Below the pieces are notes generated by a model, which was given only the letters and a program-made list of their open reading frames with translations, searched no databases and was not told the DNA's origin. This document shows, piece by piece, positions 32,778-41,272 of a DNA stretch of 64,000 nt; the stretch's first letter is position 1, and every line of letters starts with the position of its first letter. The position numbers and the translations under genes are program-made. The stretch lies in assembly GCF_000381545.1 (NCBI RefSeq), contig NZ_KB906691.1, positions 47,438 through 111,437 on the forward strand. The letters run 5' to 3'. The stretch is from Rhodonellum psychrophilum GCM71 = DSM 17998 (GTDB lineage Bacteria; Bacteroidota; Bacteroidia; Cytophagales; Cyclobacteriaceae).

Positions 32778-35726
32778 CTAATCCCCGGCATTCCAGTATT
32801 CCATCCTTTCGCAGCTTGTGACCTCGATGCTGTAGAAATCAAATTCTTCGGTCACTTTACCCTTGATCAGGTAGATGCCGCGGCCTTTGAAAGGGTGCTT
32901 TTTGACCACGGGAGGGAAGTGGACCGTGTCGATCCAGTGGCCGTCCCGGTCGACAAAGGTACCGAAGTTCATTACGTCACCCTTCACGGTGCGGGTGTAC
33001 TTGATCGTGACGAGATAGCCGATAACCTGCACGCGCTTGCCGAGGTGCATTTTCATGTCCCTGGCTTTGATACTGGGGACACTTTGGTTTTTGAGCAGCA
33101 GGAAAGGGGAGTCCAGCGGGAACTCCAGGATTTCCAGTTGATCCACAATCTCCTGCCGGATGTCGGCCGGTTCCAGAGTGGGGATTTGAAGTTCGCGGAA
33201 GCCGGGCTCTTTGAAAAGCCCTTGGCCGCCGCTTACAGGTCGGCGCTTGTTCAGGATGAAATGGGCTTCCCAAAGCAGCGCCTGCTTGGTCTTGCCGGTA
33301 AACCGGAAGCAACCGATCCGGATCAGGATCAGGACTTGCTCCAGACTGATCTCCACCCGGTCCACGAAGTCTGCCAACCCGAGAAAAAAGCCATTGGCCA
33401 GCCTTTCCCGAAGCAGCTTTTCCACACTGTTTTTCTCCACAAATTTCAGATGGACAAATCCCAGATAGACGGTTTCTCCCTTGATGTTGGTTAGGTAATC
33501 GCTTTCGTTGACGTGGGGGGCCTGGATGTCGGCGCCGTTCATGCGGAGTTCGTGGATGTAGAATTCGGTGTGGTAAAATCCCCCGAAGTTGTTGATCACG
33601 CCCACCATGAATTCCAGCGGAAAGTAGGCCTTGAGGTAGAGGCTTTGATAGCTTTCCACCGCAAAGGAGGCCGAGTGTCCCTTGGCAAATGAATACCCTG
33701 CAAAGCTCTCGATCTGATGCCAGACTTCATCGGTGATCTTGGGGTCATGGCCTTTTTTTTGGCAGTTGAGAAAAAACTGTTTCTCCACACGCTGGAATTC
33801 GTCTTTGGAGCGGGATTTTCCGCTCATCCCCCGACGAAGGATATCCGCCTCACTCAGTGAAAGATCTGCAAAATAATGCGCCACCTTGATCACATCTTCT
33901 TGGTAGACCATAATGCCGTAGGTTTCCGGCATGATGTCATGGAGAACAGGATGGGCCATTTTTCTTCTTCCCTTGTCCACATGTCTCAAAATATACTCCC
34001 GCATCATCCCCGATCGGGCCACGCCGGGACGGATGATGGAGCTGGCGGCAACCAGCTCCAGATACTCGTCTGCCTTCATCTTGGCAAGCAACATGCGCAT
34101 GGCGGGTGACTCCACATAAAAGGCACCGATGGTGTGGCCATCCCGAAGATGCTGCTTGATCTTGGGATCTTTTTTGAATTGGGCTACCTGTCGGATGTCG
34201 ACGGAGATGTTTTGGTTTTGCTGGATGATCTGGATGGCGCTTTTGATATGTCCTAATCCCCTTTGGCTGAGGATGTCAAACTTGTGCAGGCCAATGTCCT
34301 CTGCCACGTGCATGTCGAAATGGGAAATGGGAAAGCCTTTGGGCGGCATTTCGGTGGCGGTGTAGTAGTGGATGGGTTTGTGTGCGATCAAGATGCCGCC
34401 TGCATGGATGCTGAGGTGGGCGGGCATGTCTTTGAGTACCTCAGAGTAGCGCAGGATGAGTTTGCCGTATTGGTCGGGTGCGTAGCCGGGTTTGTTGGCA
34501 TGGAAGATCAGGGATTCGATTTCCGTCTTGGGCAGGCCGAAGACTTTGCCGAGTTCGCGCAGGACGGAATTGTACTGGAAAGTGGAATGGGTGGCCAACA
34601 GACAGACGTGTTCGTCCTCGGGAGTATTGTATTTTTTGAAAATATAGTCAATCACGTCATCCCGGTCCTTCCACGAAAAATCGATGTCAAAGTCCGGCGG
34701 ATTTTCCCGATACAGGTTGATAAACCGCTCAAAGTACAGGTCCAGTTCAATCGGGTCCACATCGGTGATGCACAGGCAATAGGCCACGATGCTGTTGGCG
34801 CCGCTGCCCCGGCCGACATGGTAGTATCCTTTGCTGTACGCATAGTTCACGAGATCATAATTGATCAGGAAGTAGGAGACAAATCCTTTTTGTTGGATGA
34901 GTTCGAGCTCTTTTTCGATGCGGGCCTCTATTTTGTCATCCAGTTCTCCGTAGCGTCTGATCACGCCCTTGAAAGTCTCCTGCCGGAGGTAGTCGTAGTC
35001 TTCCCAATCCGATCCACGGACATCCCGACGGTTTTTGACGGCTTGGAAGTAAAAGGAAAACTGGCAGCGTTCCAGCAGCTTTTGCGCATTGTAAAGCAGG
35101 TAGCTGTGACCCTCGCAGCGGGCCACCATGTCGGCATAGCTGTAGAGCATATCGCCGATGTCGCCCTGTTCTTCAGGGTCGAGTTTGCTCAGGAGTGTGT
35201 TGCCATCGATCGCGCGGAGGAGCCGATGGGCATTGAAGGTCAGCTTGGAGGTGAAGGTCGCGGGTTGGAGCAGGACGAGCTTGTCCTTGTGATTTGCCCA
35301 GGCGGAATATTTCAGTTTCTTGATCTGACTGGGATGGATGCCGATAAACTCATTTTCCCGTAGGGCAAAGTGCTTCTCCGTCATGGGGTAGATGACAAAG
35401 CTGTTGCCGAAGGCGGGTGCTCTTTGGTCAAAGGCGATTCCTTTGATGCGGTGTTGGGATAGATGCTTGTTCAGTTCGAAAAATCCTTCCTGATTGCCGG
35501 CCAAGCCGATATATTGCTGGCGGATGCCATTGCGGAAGTCGATGCCGATGACGGGATGGATGCCGTTTTTTTGCGCTTCCCGGATAAAAGGAAAAACACC
35601 CGCGGTGGAGTTGATGTCTGTCAGTGCCAGGGCATCGAGTTTCTTGCCCTTCGCTTCAGCGATCAGCGTTTCCACAGACATCGTCCCGTATTTGAAGCTG
35701 AAGTGTGAGTGACAGTTGAGGAGCAT
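32778..35726 (-). CDS. dnaE2: DNA polymerase III alpha subunit, DnaE2/error-prone type
   Basis: The 982-residue protein is shorter than replicative DnaE (about 1150-1200). It has an N-terminal PHP domain (NCHSHFSFKYGTMS, then LALTD), the catalytic motif PPDFDIDFSWKDRD, GRGSGANSIVAY, and a C-terminal OB-fold part. The length and its company (Y-family polymerase and S24 repressor genes just beyond) indicate the translesion form, which in other bacteria works with an ImuB-like protein. No imuA is visible. A possible SOS operator lies 238 bp upstream at 35964. The symbol reflects this inference; a plain second dnaE is the alternative. Confidence 0.82.
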   Translation of the reverse strand: MLLNCHSHFSFKYGTMSVETLIAEAKGKKLDALALTDINSTAGVFPFIREAQKNGIHPVIGIDFRNGIRQQYIGLAGNQEGFFELNKHLSQHRIKGIAFDQRAPAFGNSFVIYPMTEKHFALRENEFIGIHPSQIKKLKYSAWANHKDKLVLLQPATFTSKLTFNAHRLLRAIDGNTLLSKLDPEEQGDIGDMLYSYADMVARCEGHSYLLYNAQKLLERCQFSFYFQAVKNRRDVRGSDWEDYDYLRQETFKGVIRRYGELDDKIEARIEKELELIQQKGFVSYFLINYDLVNYAYSKGYYHVGRGSGANSIVAYCLCITDVDPIELDLYFERFINLYRENPPDFDIDFSWKDRDDVIDYIFKKYNTPEDEHVCLLATHSTFQYNSVLRELGKVFGLPKTEIESLIFHANKPGYAPDQYGKLILRYSEVLKDMPAHLSIHAGGILIAHKPIHYYTATEMPPKGFPISHFDMHVAEDIGLHKFDILSQRGLGHIKSAIQIIQQNQNISVDIRQVAQFKKDPKIKQHLRDGHTIGAFYVESPAMRMLLAKMKADEYLELVAASSIIRPGVARSGMMREYILRHVDKGRRKMAHPVLHDIMPETYGIMVYQEDVIKVAHYFADLSLSEADILRRGMSGKSRSKDEFQRVEKQFFLNCQKKGHDPKITDEVWHQIESFAGYSFAKGHSASFAVESYQSLYLKAYFPLEFMVGVINNFGGFYHTEFYIHELRMNGADIQAPHVNESDYLTNIKGETVYLGFVHLKFVEKNSVEKLLRERLANGFFLGLADFVDRVEISLEQVLILIRIGCFRFTGKTKQALLWEAHFILNKRRPVSGGQGLFKEPGFRELQIPTLEPADIRQEIVDQLEILEFPLDSPFLLLKNQSVPSIKARDMKMHLGKRVQVIGYLVTIKYTRTVKGDVMNFGTFVDRDGHWIDTVHFPPVVKKHPFKGRGIYLIKGKVTEEFDFYSIEVTSCERMEYWNAGD

Positions 35727-35963
35727 GGTTTGTGAATGTAAGTATTGATAATGGGGTAATCAGGTCAGATAGGAGGAAGGCTCCACCACTTTTATTGGTT
35801 ATAAAGCATGGATGTTATCAGGAGTGGAAATCAATCACCGCTCTTATGCAAAGTGGTTTTTCGGAGCATATTTCCTTTGTTTTGCGCAAGCATGTTTTCA
35901 CCTTATTTTTCTATTTCTGGAGAGCAGATGCTGTTCAAATTGTTTATTAAATGGACATTTTAT

Positions 35964-35980
35964 TGTTTATAATTTAAACA
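35964..35980. promoter_or_regulatory. candidate SOS-type operator upstream of dnaE2
   Basis: TGTTTATAATTTAAACA is a near-palindrome. It matches 16 of 17 bases of the site at 38209 upstream of the Y-family polymerase gene, and similarity continues into the flanks (GACATT on one side, ATTTAAT beyond). The likely binder is the S24 repressor encoded at 38448. Confidence 0.55.
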
Positions 35981-36268
35981 TAAAAAAAGATGTAAAGCAA
36001 GGGCTTGCAGAGAATAATTTGAACAGCTGTGGAGGGAAAGCCATTTTTTTGAGGAAAGCAGGGTTGAGAAAATAATTGTTACTGTATTCAACTGGCTGGG
36101 GCACGTTACGCTGGTGGCGTTTGATTGGAAGGATGCTAAAAACAGGAGAAATACCATAGGAACGAACATGTCCTTATTTGGCGCATACTGGCCCGATGGT
36201 TTGATGGTCTTTTATAAGGTTTTTTATAAATAGGGCTTTGCCTGAAATGATACCGTGAGAAGCAGCAT

Positions 36269-36443
36269 TTTAATTCGAAATATGCATTCCGTTTCCTAAT
36301 AGGGGTATCACTGAAAAAAATCAGACTATTTGAACAGCAAGAGGTATTTCCGATATGGTGAAGTCAAAAATTGCAAACAAAGACTGATTATTGGGCGATT
36401 TCATATTGGAATAGAGTTGTGGTATTGCACAACACGGATTTGA
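36269..36443 (+). repeat. dispersed ~175-bp intergenic repeat, copy D
   Basis: This copy begins with GAAATATGCATTCCGTTTCC, as copies A and B do, and contains CAGACTATTTGAA as in copy A, AAAGACTGATTATT as in copy C, and ATTGGAATAGA near the end. The ends read TTTAATTCG and CACGGATTTGA, a weaker inverted pair than in copy C. Confidence 0.7.
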
Positions 36444-36640
36444 TCCCTCTGAGGGGAGATATATCCAAATCCTACATGCACTATCGATGCATGGTTTTAT
36501 GAAGGGTGGCTTTATTGTAAAAAAAATCGATGTGTTGGTGTAAATCCCAAATAATCAAGCTTCTAAAGGATGGATTCTTGATACAATAAGGCTAACTTTA
36601 AAGGAGTTGTAAAAAATTATTTAACCTAAACCAAAAAGCC

Positions 36641-36844
36641 ATGAGCATTGTAAAAGTAATTGAAGTGATCGCAACGTCAACGATAGGTTTCGATGATGCC
36701 ACAAAAAACGCCTTGAAGGAGGCTTCAAAAAGTATCAAAAACATCAAATCAATCTACATCAAAGAAATGACGGCAAAGGTTGGCAACAATGAAATTGTTT
36801 CTTTTGGGGTGAATGCGAAAATATCGTTTGTGGTGGAGCATTAA
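36641..36844 (+). CDS. dodecin family flavin-binding protein
   Basis: The 67-residue protein has typical dodecin features: VKVIEVIATSTIGFDDATKNA at the start and an IKEMTAKV strand, then FGVNAKISFVVE. Dodecins form 12-subunit shells that bind flavins in the cytoplasm. It is a single gene between the two polymerase genes, with no evident functional link to them. Confidence 0.92.
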   Translation: MSIVKVIEVIATSTIGFDDATKNALKEASKSIKNIKSIYIKEMTAKVGNNEIVSFGVNAKISFVVEH

Positions 36845-36869
36845 AATTTGTGGTCGTGACCCACTTTTT

Positions 36870-36902
36870 GGTTCCGGTTTGTCTTTAGGACATACCGGAA
36901 CC
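36870..36902 (+). terminator. hairpin after dodecin, possible terminator
   Basis: GGTTCCGGTTTGTC pairs with GGACATACCGGAACC (one mismatch) around a TTTA loop. There is no long T tract after it, so termination is uncertain. The Y-family polymerase gene ends 86 bp further on, on the other strand. Confidence 0.5.
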
Positions 36903-36987
36903 TGATTTTCACCTGACATTTTTTCAAGGCTTTCATTTGAACCCGAATCTCAGGTTTACATGAATCGAAACGCACGCATATCCCATT

Positions 36988-38178
36988 TCACATCGCCACC
37001 CCATTGAACGGATTGAACCGCCTTCTGCCTACGGACATGCCGATGGCGCGGCAGACGGTTTTATCGCCGTATTTGGTGTTGAGCCGGTCCAGGGCTTGGT
37101 AGAGGTTGATCTGTTCTTGGGTGTCTTCGAAAAGTTTGATCTGGTAATTGCCATGGACCAGATTGCTGAAACGCACGCCGATCAGCCGGATGAGCATCCG
37201 GCGGTTGTAGAGTTTTTTGAATAGTGCCTTGACCATCGGGATCAGCACATGATCGGCCGAGGTGTACGGAATGCGCTGCTGCACGGTATGGGTGTCAAAA
37301 TCAGAGTATCGGATCTTGATGCTGATGCAGGCGGTCAGCTGATGCTTCTGCCGCAGCTTGGTGCCCAGCTGCTCGGTCATGGCGATGAGATTGGCCTCAA
37401 GCATTTTGATATCAATGGTGTCCTGCTCAAAGGTGTTCTCCGTAGAGATGGATTTGGCCTCGGAGTGGGGCGTGACCAGTGAGTTGTCTATGCCATTGGC
37501 CTTTTCCCAGATCATGGTGCCGTTTTTGCCGAAAGTGGCTTCGAGCAGTTCGGAGGGCATGACCTGGAGGGTCTGCACTTTTTTGACCCCCATATTGTAC
37601 AGGATGTGCGAGGTTTTTTCCCCGATCATGGGAATCTTGCGGACGGATAGGGGAGCCAGAAAAGGTTTTTCCAAGCCGTAGGGAATTTCCCTAGCATTGT
37701 TGGGTTTAGCCTCTCCGGTGGCGACTTTGGAGACGGTTTTGTTTTCCGAAAGCCCCAGCGAAATCGGCAGCCCACTTTCCTTGATGATCCTTTGGCGGAG
37801 TTCCTGTGCCATCTTGAAGCAACCAAAAAACCGATCCATGCCGGTGTAATCGATGTAAAACTCATCGATCGAGGACTTTTCAAACAGGGGCACATCTTCC
37901 CGGATGATCTCGGTGATTTCGTGGGATTTTTGGCTGTACTTCTCAAAATCCCCCCGGATGATCAATGCCTCGGGACAAAGCTGCCGGGCCGTCCGCATGG
38001 GCATGGCCGAGTGCACGCCAAATTTACGCGCCTCGTAGCTGCAGGAAGCCACGACGCCCCGGTCGCCCGATCCACCGATAAGGATCGGTTTCCCATCCAG
38101 CCGACTGTCATACAGGCGCTCCACCGACACAAAAAACGAATCCAGATCCATATGCACAATACTTCTTCTCCCCTCCAT
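36988..38178 (-). CDS. Y-family DNA polymerase (DinB/UmuC-like)
   Basis: The 396-residue protein has the Y-family palm motifs: HMDLDSFFVSVE at the start and KSSIDEFYIDYTG with the catalytic Asp-Glu, plus LPISLGLSENKTVSKVA. The C-terminal little-finger region follows. It copies damaged DNA. It is divergent from the S24 repressor gene, and the operator-like site at 38209 lies 31 bp before its start. I cannot separate DinB from an ImuB-like role by eye; the catalytic acids are present, unlike in ImuB. Confidence 0.88.
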   Translation of the reverse strand: MEGRRSIVHMDLDSFFVSVERLYDSRLDGKPILIGGSGDRGVVASCSYEARKFGVHSAMPMRTARQLCPEALIIRGDFEKYSQKSHEITEIIREDVPLFEKSSIDEFYIDYTGMDRFFGCFKMAQELRQRIIKESGLPISLGLSENKTVSKVATGEAKPNNAREIPYGLEKPFLAPLSVRKIPMIGEKTSHILYNMGVKKVQTLQVMPSELLEATFGKNGTMIWEKANGIDNSLVTPHSEAKSISTENTFEQDTIDIKMLEANLIAMTEQLGTKLRQKHQLTACISIKIRYSDFDTHTVQQRIPYTSADHVLIPMVKALFKKLYNRRMLIRLIGVRFSNLVHGNYQIKLFEDTQEQINLYQALDRLNTKYGDKTVCRAIGMSVGRRRFNPFNGVAM

Positions 38179-38208
38179 GACTATTTGACAATTAAATTGA
38201 CATTGTAA

Positions 38209-38225
38209 TGTTTATAATTTAAGCA
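38209..38225. promoter_or_regulatory. candidate SOS-type operator upstream of the Y-family polymerase
   Basis: TGTTTATAATTTAAGCA differs by one base from the site at 35964. On the minus strand it would fall between a TTTG -33 element and a TACAATG -7-like element, a good place for a repressor. Confidence 0.55.
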
Positions 38226-38287
38226 AAAGTTTTTATATTTGGGAAAGGAAAGAAGAGATATCGCGACGGTTGGTGTCCTTAAAATAA

Positions 38288-38304
38288 ATGAAATGTCATT
38301 TCAT
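38288..38304. promoter_or_regulatory. palindrome upstream of the S24 repressor gene
   Basis: ATGAAATG-T-CATTTCAT is a perfect 8-bp inverted repeat with a one-base centre, in the divergent region between the polymerase and the repressor. It is a possible operator, but it has no match to the 17-bp sites. Confidence 0.35.
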
Positions 38305-38341
38305 AAAATTAAGGAAGACATACATTGAGACAATTCCCCTG

Positions 38342-38380
38342 TCGGAGGCCGTTTTGGATGCATTTCAAAACAGCCTCCGA
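38342..38380 (+). other. strong hairpin in the leader region of the S24 repressor gene
   Basis: TCGGAGGC / GCCTCCGA arms continue into GTTTTG / CAAAAC, giving a 14-bp stem with one bulge pair around a 9-nt loop. There is no T tract, so it does not look like a simple terminator; it could be an RNA structure in the leader or an old terminator. Confidence 0.45.
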
Positions 38381-38447
38381 AATTCTATAAAAATATTAGG
38401 CTCCAAGTATTCCATCTATTTACTGTTACATTAATTTCAATTTGATT

Positions 38448-39143
38448 ATGATTCTTCATTCCAACATCAAATTCCTCCGAAAACGGAAAAATGTCACTCA
38501 GGCGACCATGGCAGATTCCATTGGGATCAGCAGGTCCAAGTTGGCCGGGTATGAGCTCAATATCAACCCCACATTGGAGACCTTATTGTCCATTGCGGAC
38601 TATTTTGGAGTGTCGGTAGACATGCTGCTGCGGGAAGAGCTGGAGAAATATTCGGAATTTAAGCTTCGGGAGCTTTTGGAAACGGATCAGTTTCTCCGTG
38701 GCCGCAATCTCCGCATCCTGACCACCACGGTGGATGCTACCGGAAGGGAGCTGATCGAGGTGGTTTCCCAAAGGGCAAAAGCCAGTTATCTCGCCGGTTT
38801 TGCGGATCCGGATTACATCGGAGACTTGCCGAGATTCTCCCTTCCTTTTTTGCCCATGGACAAAAAACACAGGGTATTCCAAGTGGATGGGGATTCGATG
38901 TTGCCGATCCCCGACGGGGCATGGATTGTCTGCGAATACATGGATGATTGGACGGCCATCAAGGATGGCGAAAAGTACGTGATCGTCACCGAACAGGACG
39001 GTGTCACCTTCAAGATCGCCTACAATCAGATCCGGGAAAACGAAAAACTACTCCTCTGTTCGGGTAATCCCCTCTACAAACCCTTTGAAGTGGCAGTCTC
39101 CGACCTAAGAGAAGTATGGCGGTACAGACTGATGATGGTTTAG
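38448..39143 (+). CDS. LexA-like transcriptional repressor (XRE helix-turn-helix plus S24 peptidase domain)
   Basis: The 231-residue protein has an N-terminal Cro/C1-type helix-turn-helix (NVTQATMADSIGISRSKLAGYE). The C-terminal S24 domain has the catalytic serine in VDGDSMLPIPDGAW and a lysine in VTFKIAYN. Such proteins cut themselves on RecA activation and release damage-response genes. The ATG at 38448 is preferred to a TTG two codons earlier. It lies next to, and divergent from, the translesion polymerase gene, which suggests it controls it. Confidence 0.87.
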   Translation: MILHSNIKFLRKRKNVTQATMADSIGISRSKLAGYELNINPTLETLLSIADYFGVSVDMLLREELEKYSEFKLRELLETDQFLRGRNLRILTTTVDATGRELIEVVSQRAKASYLAGFADPDYIGDLPRFSLPFLPMDKKHRVFQVDGDSMLPIPDGAWIVCEYMDDWTAIKDGEKYVIVTEQDGVTFKIAYNQIRENEKLLLCSGNPLYKPFEVAVSDLREVWRYRLMMV

Positions 39144-39370
39144 GTGGTGAATGTCGCTCCTCAAGATGAAAAAGGGTAGGGCTTCGTCGAGATTCGAGTA
39201 TCTTGTAAAGCTTATCTTTTTAATATTCTTTTTTTATCATAAATTAACAGTGCCTACCTAAAGATTTTGATTACTTTAAAGACAAAATCCCTTTAATTCC
39301 GTTATCCTTATATTGTAGTGAGAGTATTTATTGATCAAAGTGAGTCTGAACCTTAAAAAGAGAGATAAAT

Positions 39371-39856
39371 ATGAGAGATTATGCGGTGATGGAGACGCCT
39401 TTGGGCAACGTCAAAGTGGAAGTTTTTGACGGATATCTCATTTCTTTACAGTTTACGGACGAAATCGCTCCGGATAAATTCCTCGACGGTGTGTTGATGG
39501 ATGTGCGGATACAACTCGGTTTGTATTTCCAAGGCAAACAGAAAACATTTGACATTCCCGTCGCCTTGGGCGGGACGGATTTTCAGCGAAAAGTATGGCT
39601 GGAGATCAATAAAATCCCCTTTAGTGAAACAAGTACCTACGAAAAAATAGCGCTCAAATTGGGGAAACCCGGAGCGGAAAGGGCCGTAGGCTCGGCGATA
39701 GGCGCCAATCCCATCCTGATCATGCTCCCCTGTCACAGGGTAATTGGAAAATCGGGACAGTTGACCGGTTATGCCGGAGGACTTTGGCGGAAATCCGAAC
39801 TCCTTGATCTTGAAAAAAAAGACCAAATCGGCAAGCAGGTGAGCCTAAGTTTTTGA
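39371..39856 (+). CDS. ogt: methylated-DNA-protein-cysteine methyltransferase
   Basis: The 161-residue protein carries the active-site PCHRV (Cys121) and the upstream helix-turn-helix region TYEKIALKLGKPGAERAVG, followed by LTGYAGGLWRK. It removes O6-alkyl groups from guanine by a suicide reaction. Its position after the translesion polymerase/S24 block makes a small DNA-damage neighbourhood, though no matching operator is visible upstream. Confidence 0.93.
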   Translation: MRDYAVMETPLGNVKVEVFDGYLISLQFTDEIAPDKFLDGVLMDVRIQLGLYFQGKQKTFDIPVALGGTDFQRKVWLEINKIPFSETSTYEKIALKLGKPGAERAVGSAIGANPILIMLPCHRVIGKSGQLTGYAGGLWRKSELLDLEKKDQIGKQVSLSF

Positions 39857-39969
39857 TTGCCGAAAACTCATGGCTCTTCGGAGTATCTTGATTTTTTAAA
39901 CTCCTTTTTATTTTTTGCTGGAATTTCAATAGTCCCTGTTTATCTTCATTGAAAAATCCAGAACCGATC

Positions 39970-40431
39970 ATGGAAACCATTGAAATCATCCCCTATTCTC
40001 CCGAATTGCAGCCTGCCTTTGAGCAGATCAACAAAGAATGGGTCATCCAACATTTTTCACTTGAACCCTTTGATGTCATGCAACTCGAAAATCCAGAAAA
40101 GCATATCCTCTCCAAGGGCGGAGCCATTCTTTTTGCCAAGGAGGGAAAGGAAATCATCGGAACAGTTGGTTTGGTCAAAATGGAAGAAGGTGTTTATGAA
40201 ATGATCAAGATGGGCGTCAGGCCCAAAGCCCAAGGCAAGAAAGTAGGGCAAATGCTCGTGAAGGCCATTCTGGAAAAAGCCAAGGAGATGGGGGCTAAAA
40301 AAGTAGTGCTTTACAGCAATTCCAAATTGGAGGCGGCACTCAACATCTATAGGAAATTTGGGTTCCGTGAGCTCGTGCCTGAGTGTGGCAAATACCTTCG
40401 CTGTGACATCAAAATGGAGATCGAACTTTGA
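39970..40431 (+). CDS. GNAT family N-acetyltransferase
   Basis: The 153-residue protein has the acetyl-CoA-binding region MGVRPKAQGKKVGQMLV (R/Q-x-x-G-x-G/A type) and the GNAT end pattern NIYRKFGFREL. The acceptor is unknown. I use the ATG at 39970; a TTG at 39949 gives seven extra residues that overlap a promoter-like TATCTTCA. Confidence 0.85.
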   Translation: METIEIIPYSPELQPAFEQINKEWVIQHFSLEPFDVMQLENPEKHILSKGGAILFAKEGKEIIGTVGLVKMEEGVYEMIKMGVRPKAQGKKVGQMLVKAILEKAKEMGAKKVVLYSNSKLEAALNIYRKFGFRELVPECGKYLRCDIKMEIEL

Positions 40432-40579
40432 GCTAGCTTTTGCTCTTGACCAGATGGCTGTTTTTTCAAGCCGCATTCCCCAACAACTTCTACTCACTTT
40501 TTTCGTTTTCATTGCCAAAGGCCAAGGCAAGTGCCAAAAGATTATCTCCCCTCAATGGTAGAGTTGTTGGGCAATCCAG

Positions 40580-40587
40580 TACCTTTG
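40580..40587 (+). promoter_or_regulatory. -7 promoter box of queE
   Basis: TACCTTTG fits TAnnTTTG exactly and lies 55 bp before the ATG at 40642. It falls inside a GTG-started extension of the queE frame (from 40531), which is therefore unlikely to be translated. Confidence 0.6.
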
Positions 40588-40641
40588 CAGTCCAAAAAAA
40601 AGAGTCCAGCGGTTCGATCACCCGCTTCATCAAAAATTGAT

Positions 40642-41268
40642 ATGGAAAAAAAGACAGCAGTAGCAGCAGGAACAATGCTTCCCTTGATGGAGGCGTTTTA
40701 CACGATTCAGGGAGAAGGAACTTTTTCAGGTACCCCCGCTTATTTTATCCGCCTGGGAGGTTGTGATGTGGGCTGTGTTTGGTGCGATGTGAAAGCATCT
40801 TGGGAGGCTGCCAAATGGCCGGTCCTGCCGATTGAAGAAATCGTGGAAGGCGCACTTCAGTATCCGGGAAGGCTGGTGGTGATCACCGGCGGAGAACCTT
40901 TGATGTATAACCTTGATCCCTTAACACGTTTGCTGAAGGAAAATGGGTTCACTACCAATATAGAGACTTCGGGCGCCCATCCCTTTTCTGGGGATTTCGA
41001 TTGGGTATGTTTTTCCCCAAAAAAATTCAAGACACCACATCCAAGTATATATGCAGTAGCGGATGAATTGAAAGTGGTGGTTTTTCACAAGTCAGATTTC
41101 GATTTTGCAGAGAAGCATGCAGTCTTGGTAAGGGAAAATTGCCGAAAATTGCTCCAGCCGGAGTGGAGTAAGTCCGATTTGTTCATCAATTCCATAATAG
41201 ATTACGTAAAATCTCATCCAAATTGGAAAGTTTCGCTCCAAACGCATAAATTTATGGAAATCCCATAA
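40642..41268 (+). CDS. queE: 7-carboxy-7-deazaguanine synthase (radical SAM)
   Basis: The 208-residue length is usual for QueE. It has the substrate-entry motif FYTIQGEGTFSGTPAYFIRL and the cluster-binding cysteines CDVGCVWC (C-x3-C-x2-C), then VITGGEPLMY. QueE makes 7-carboxy-7-deazaguanine from 6-carboxytetrahydropterin in the queuosine pathway; the enzyme for the step before, QueD, is encoded at 49697. The PorE-like gene starts 4 bp after its stop. Confidence 0.93.
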   Translation: MEKKTAVAAGTMLPLMEAFYTIQGEGTFSGTPAYFIRLGGCDVGCVWCDVKASWEAAKWPVLPIEEIVEGALQYPGRLVVITGGEPLMYNLDPLTRLLKENGFTTNIETSGAHPFSGDFDWVCFSPKKFKTPHPSIYAVADELKVVVFHKSDFDFAEKHAVLVRENCRKLLQPEWSKSDLFINSIIDYVKSHPNWKVSLQTHKFMEIP

Positions 41269-41272
41269 GCCC

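Larger units (their letters stand above)
35727..36640. other. intergenic region between dnaE2 and dodecin
   Basis: It holds the near-palindrome at 35964-35980 and repeat copy D (36269-36443). Small open frames on both strands lack family features. The 220 bp between the operator and dnaE2 is open only for very short frames on the dnaE2 strand, so it is probably an untranslated leader or decayed sequence. A -7-like TAACTTTA at 36593-36600 may serve dodecin. Confidence 0.5.

Noticed and set aside
34263..35363. A 366-codon plus-strand frame inside dnaE2
   Set aside because: It is the antisense shadow of a clear DNA polymerase III alpha gene.
35732..36075. Plus-strand frames of 72-87 codons upstream of dodecin
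   Set aside because: They cross the SOS-like operator region, have odd composition and no family features.
40531..40641. GTG-initiated N-terminal extension of QueE
   Set aside because: It contains a TACCTTTG promoter box, and QueE proteins start near the ATG at 40642.
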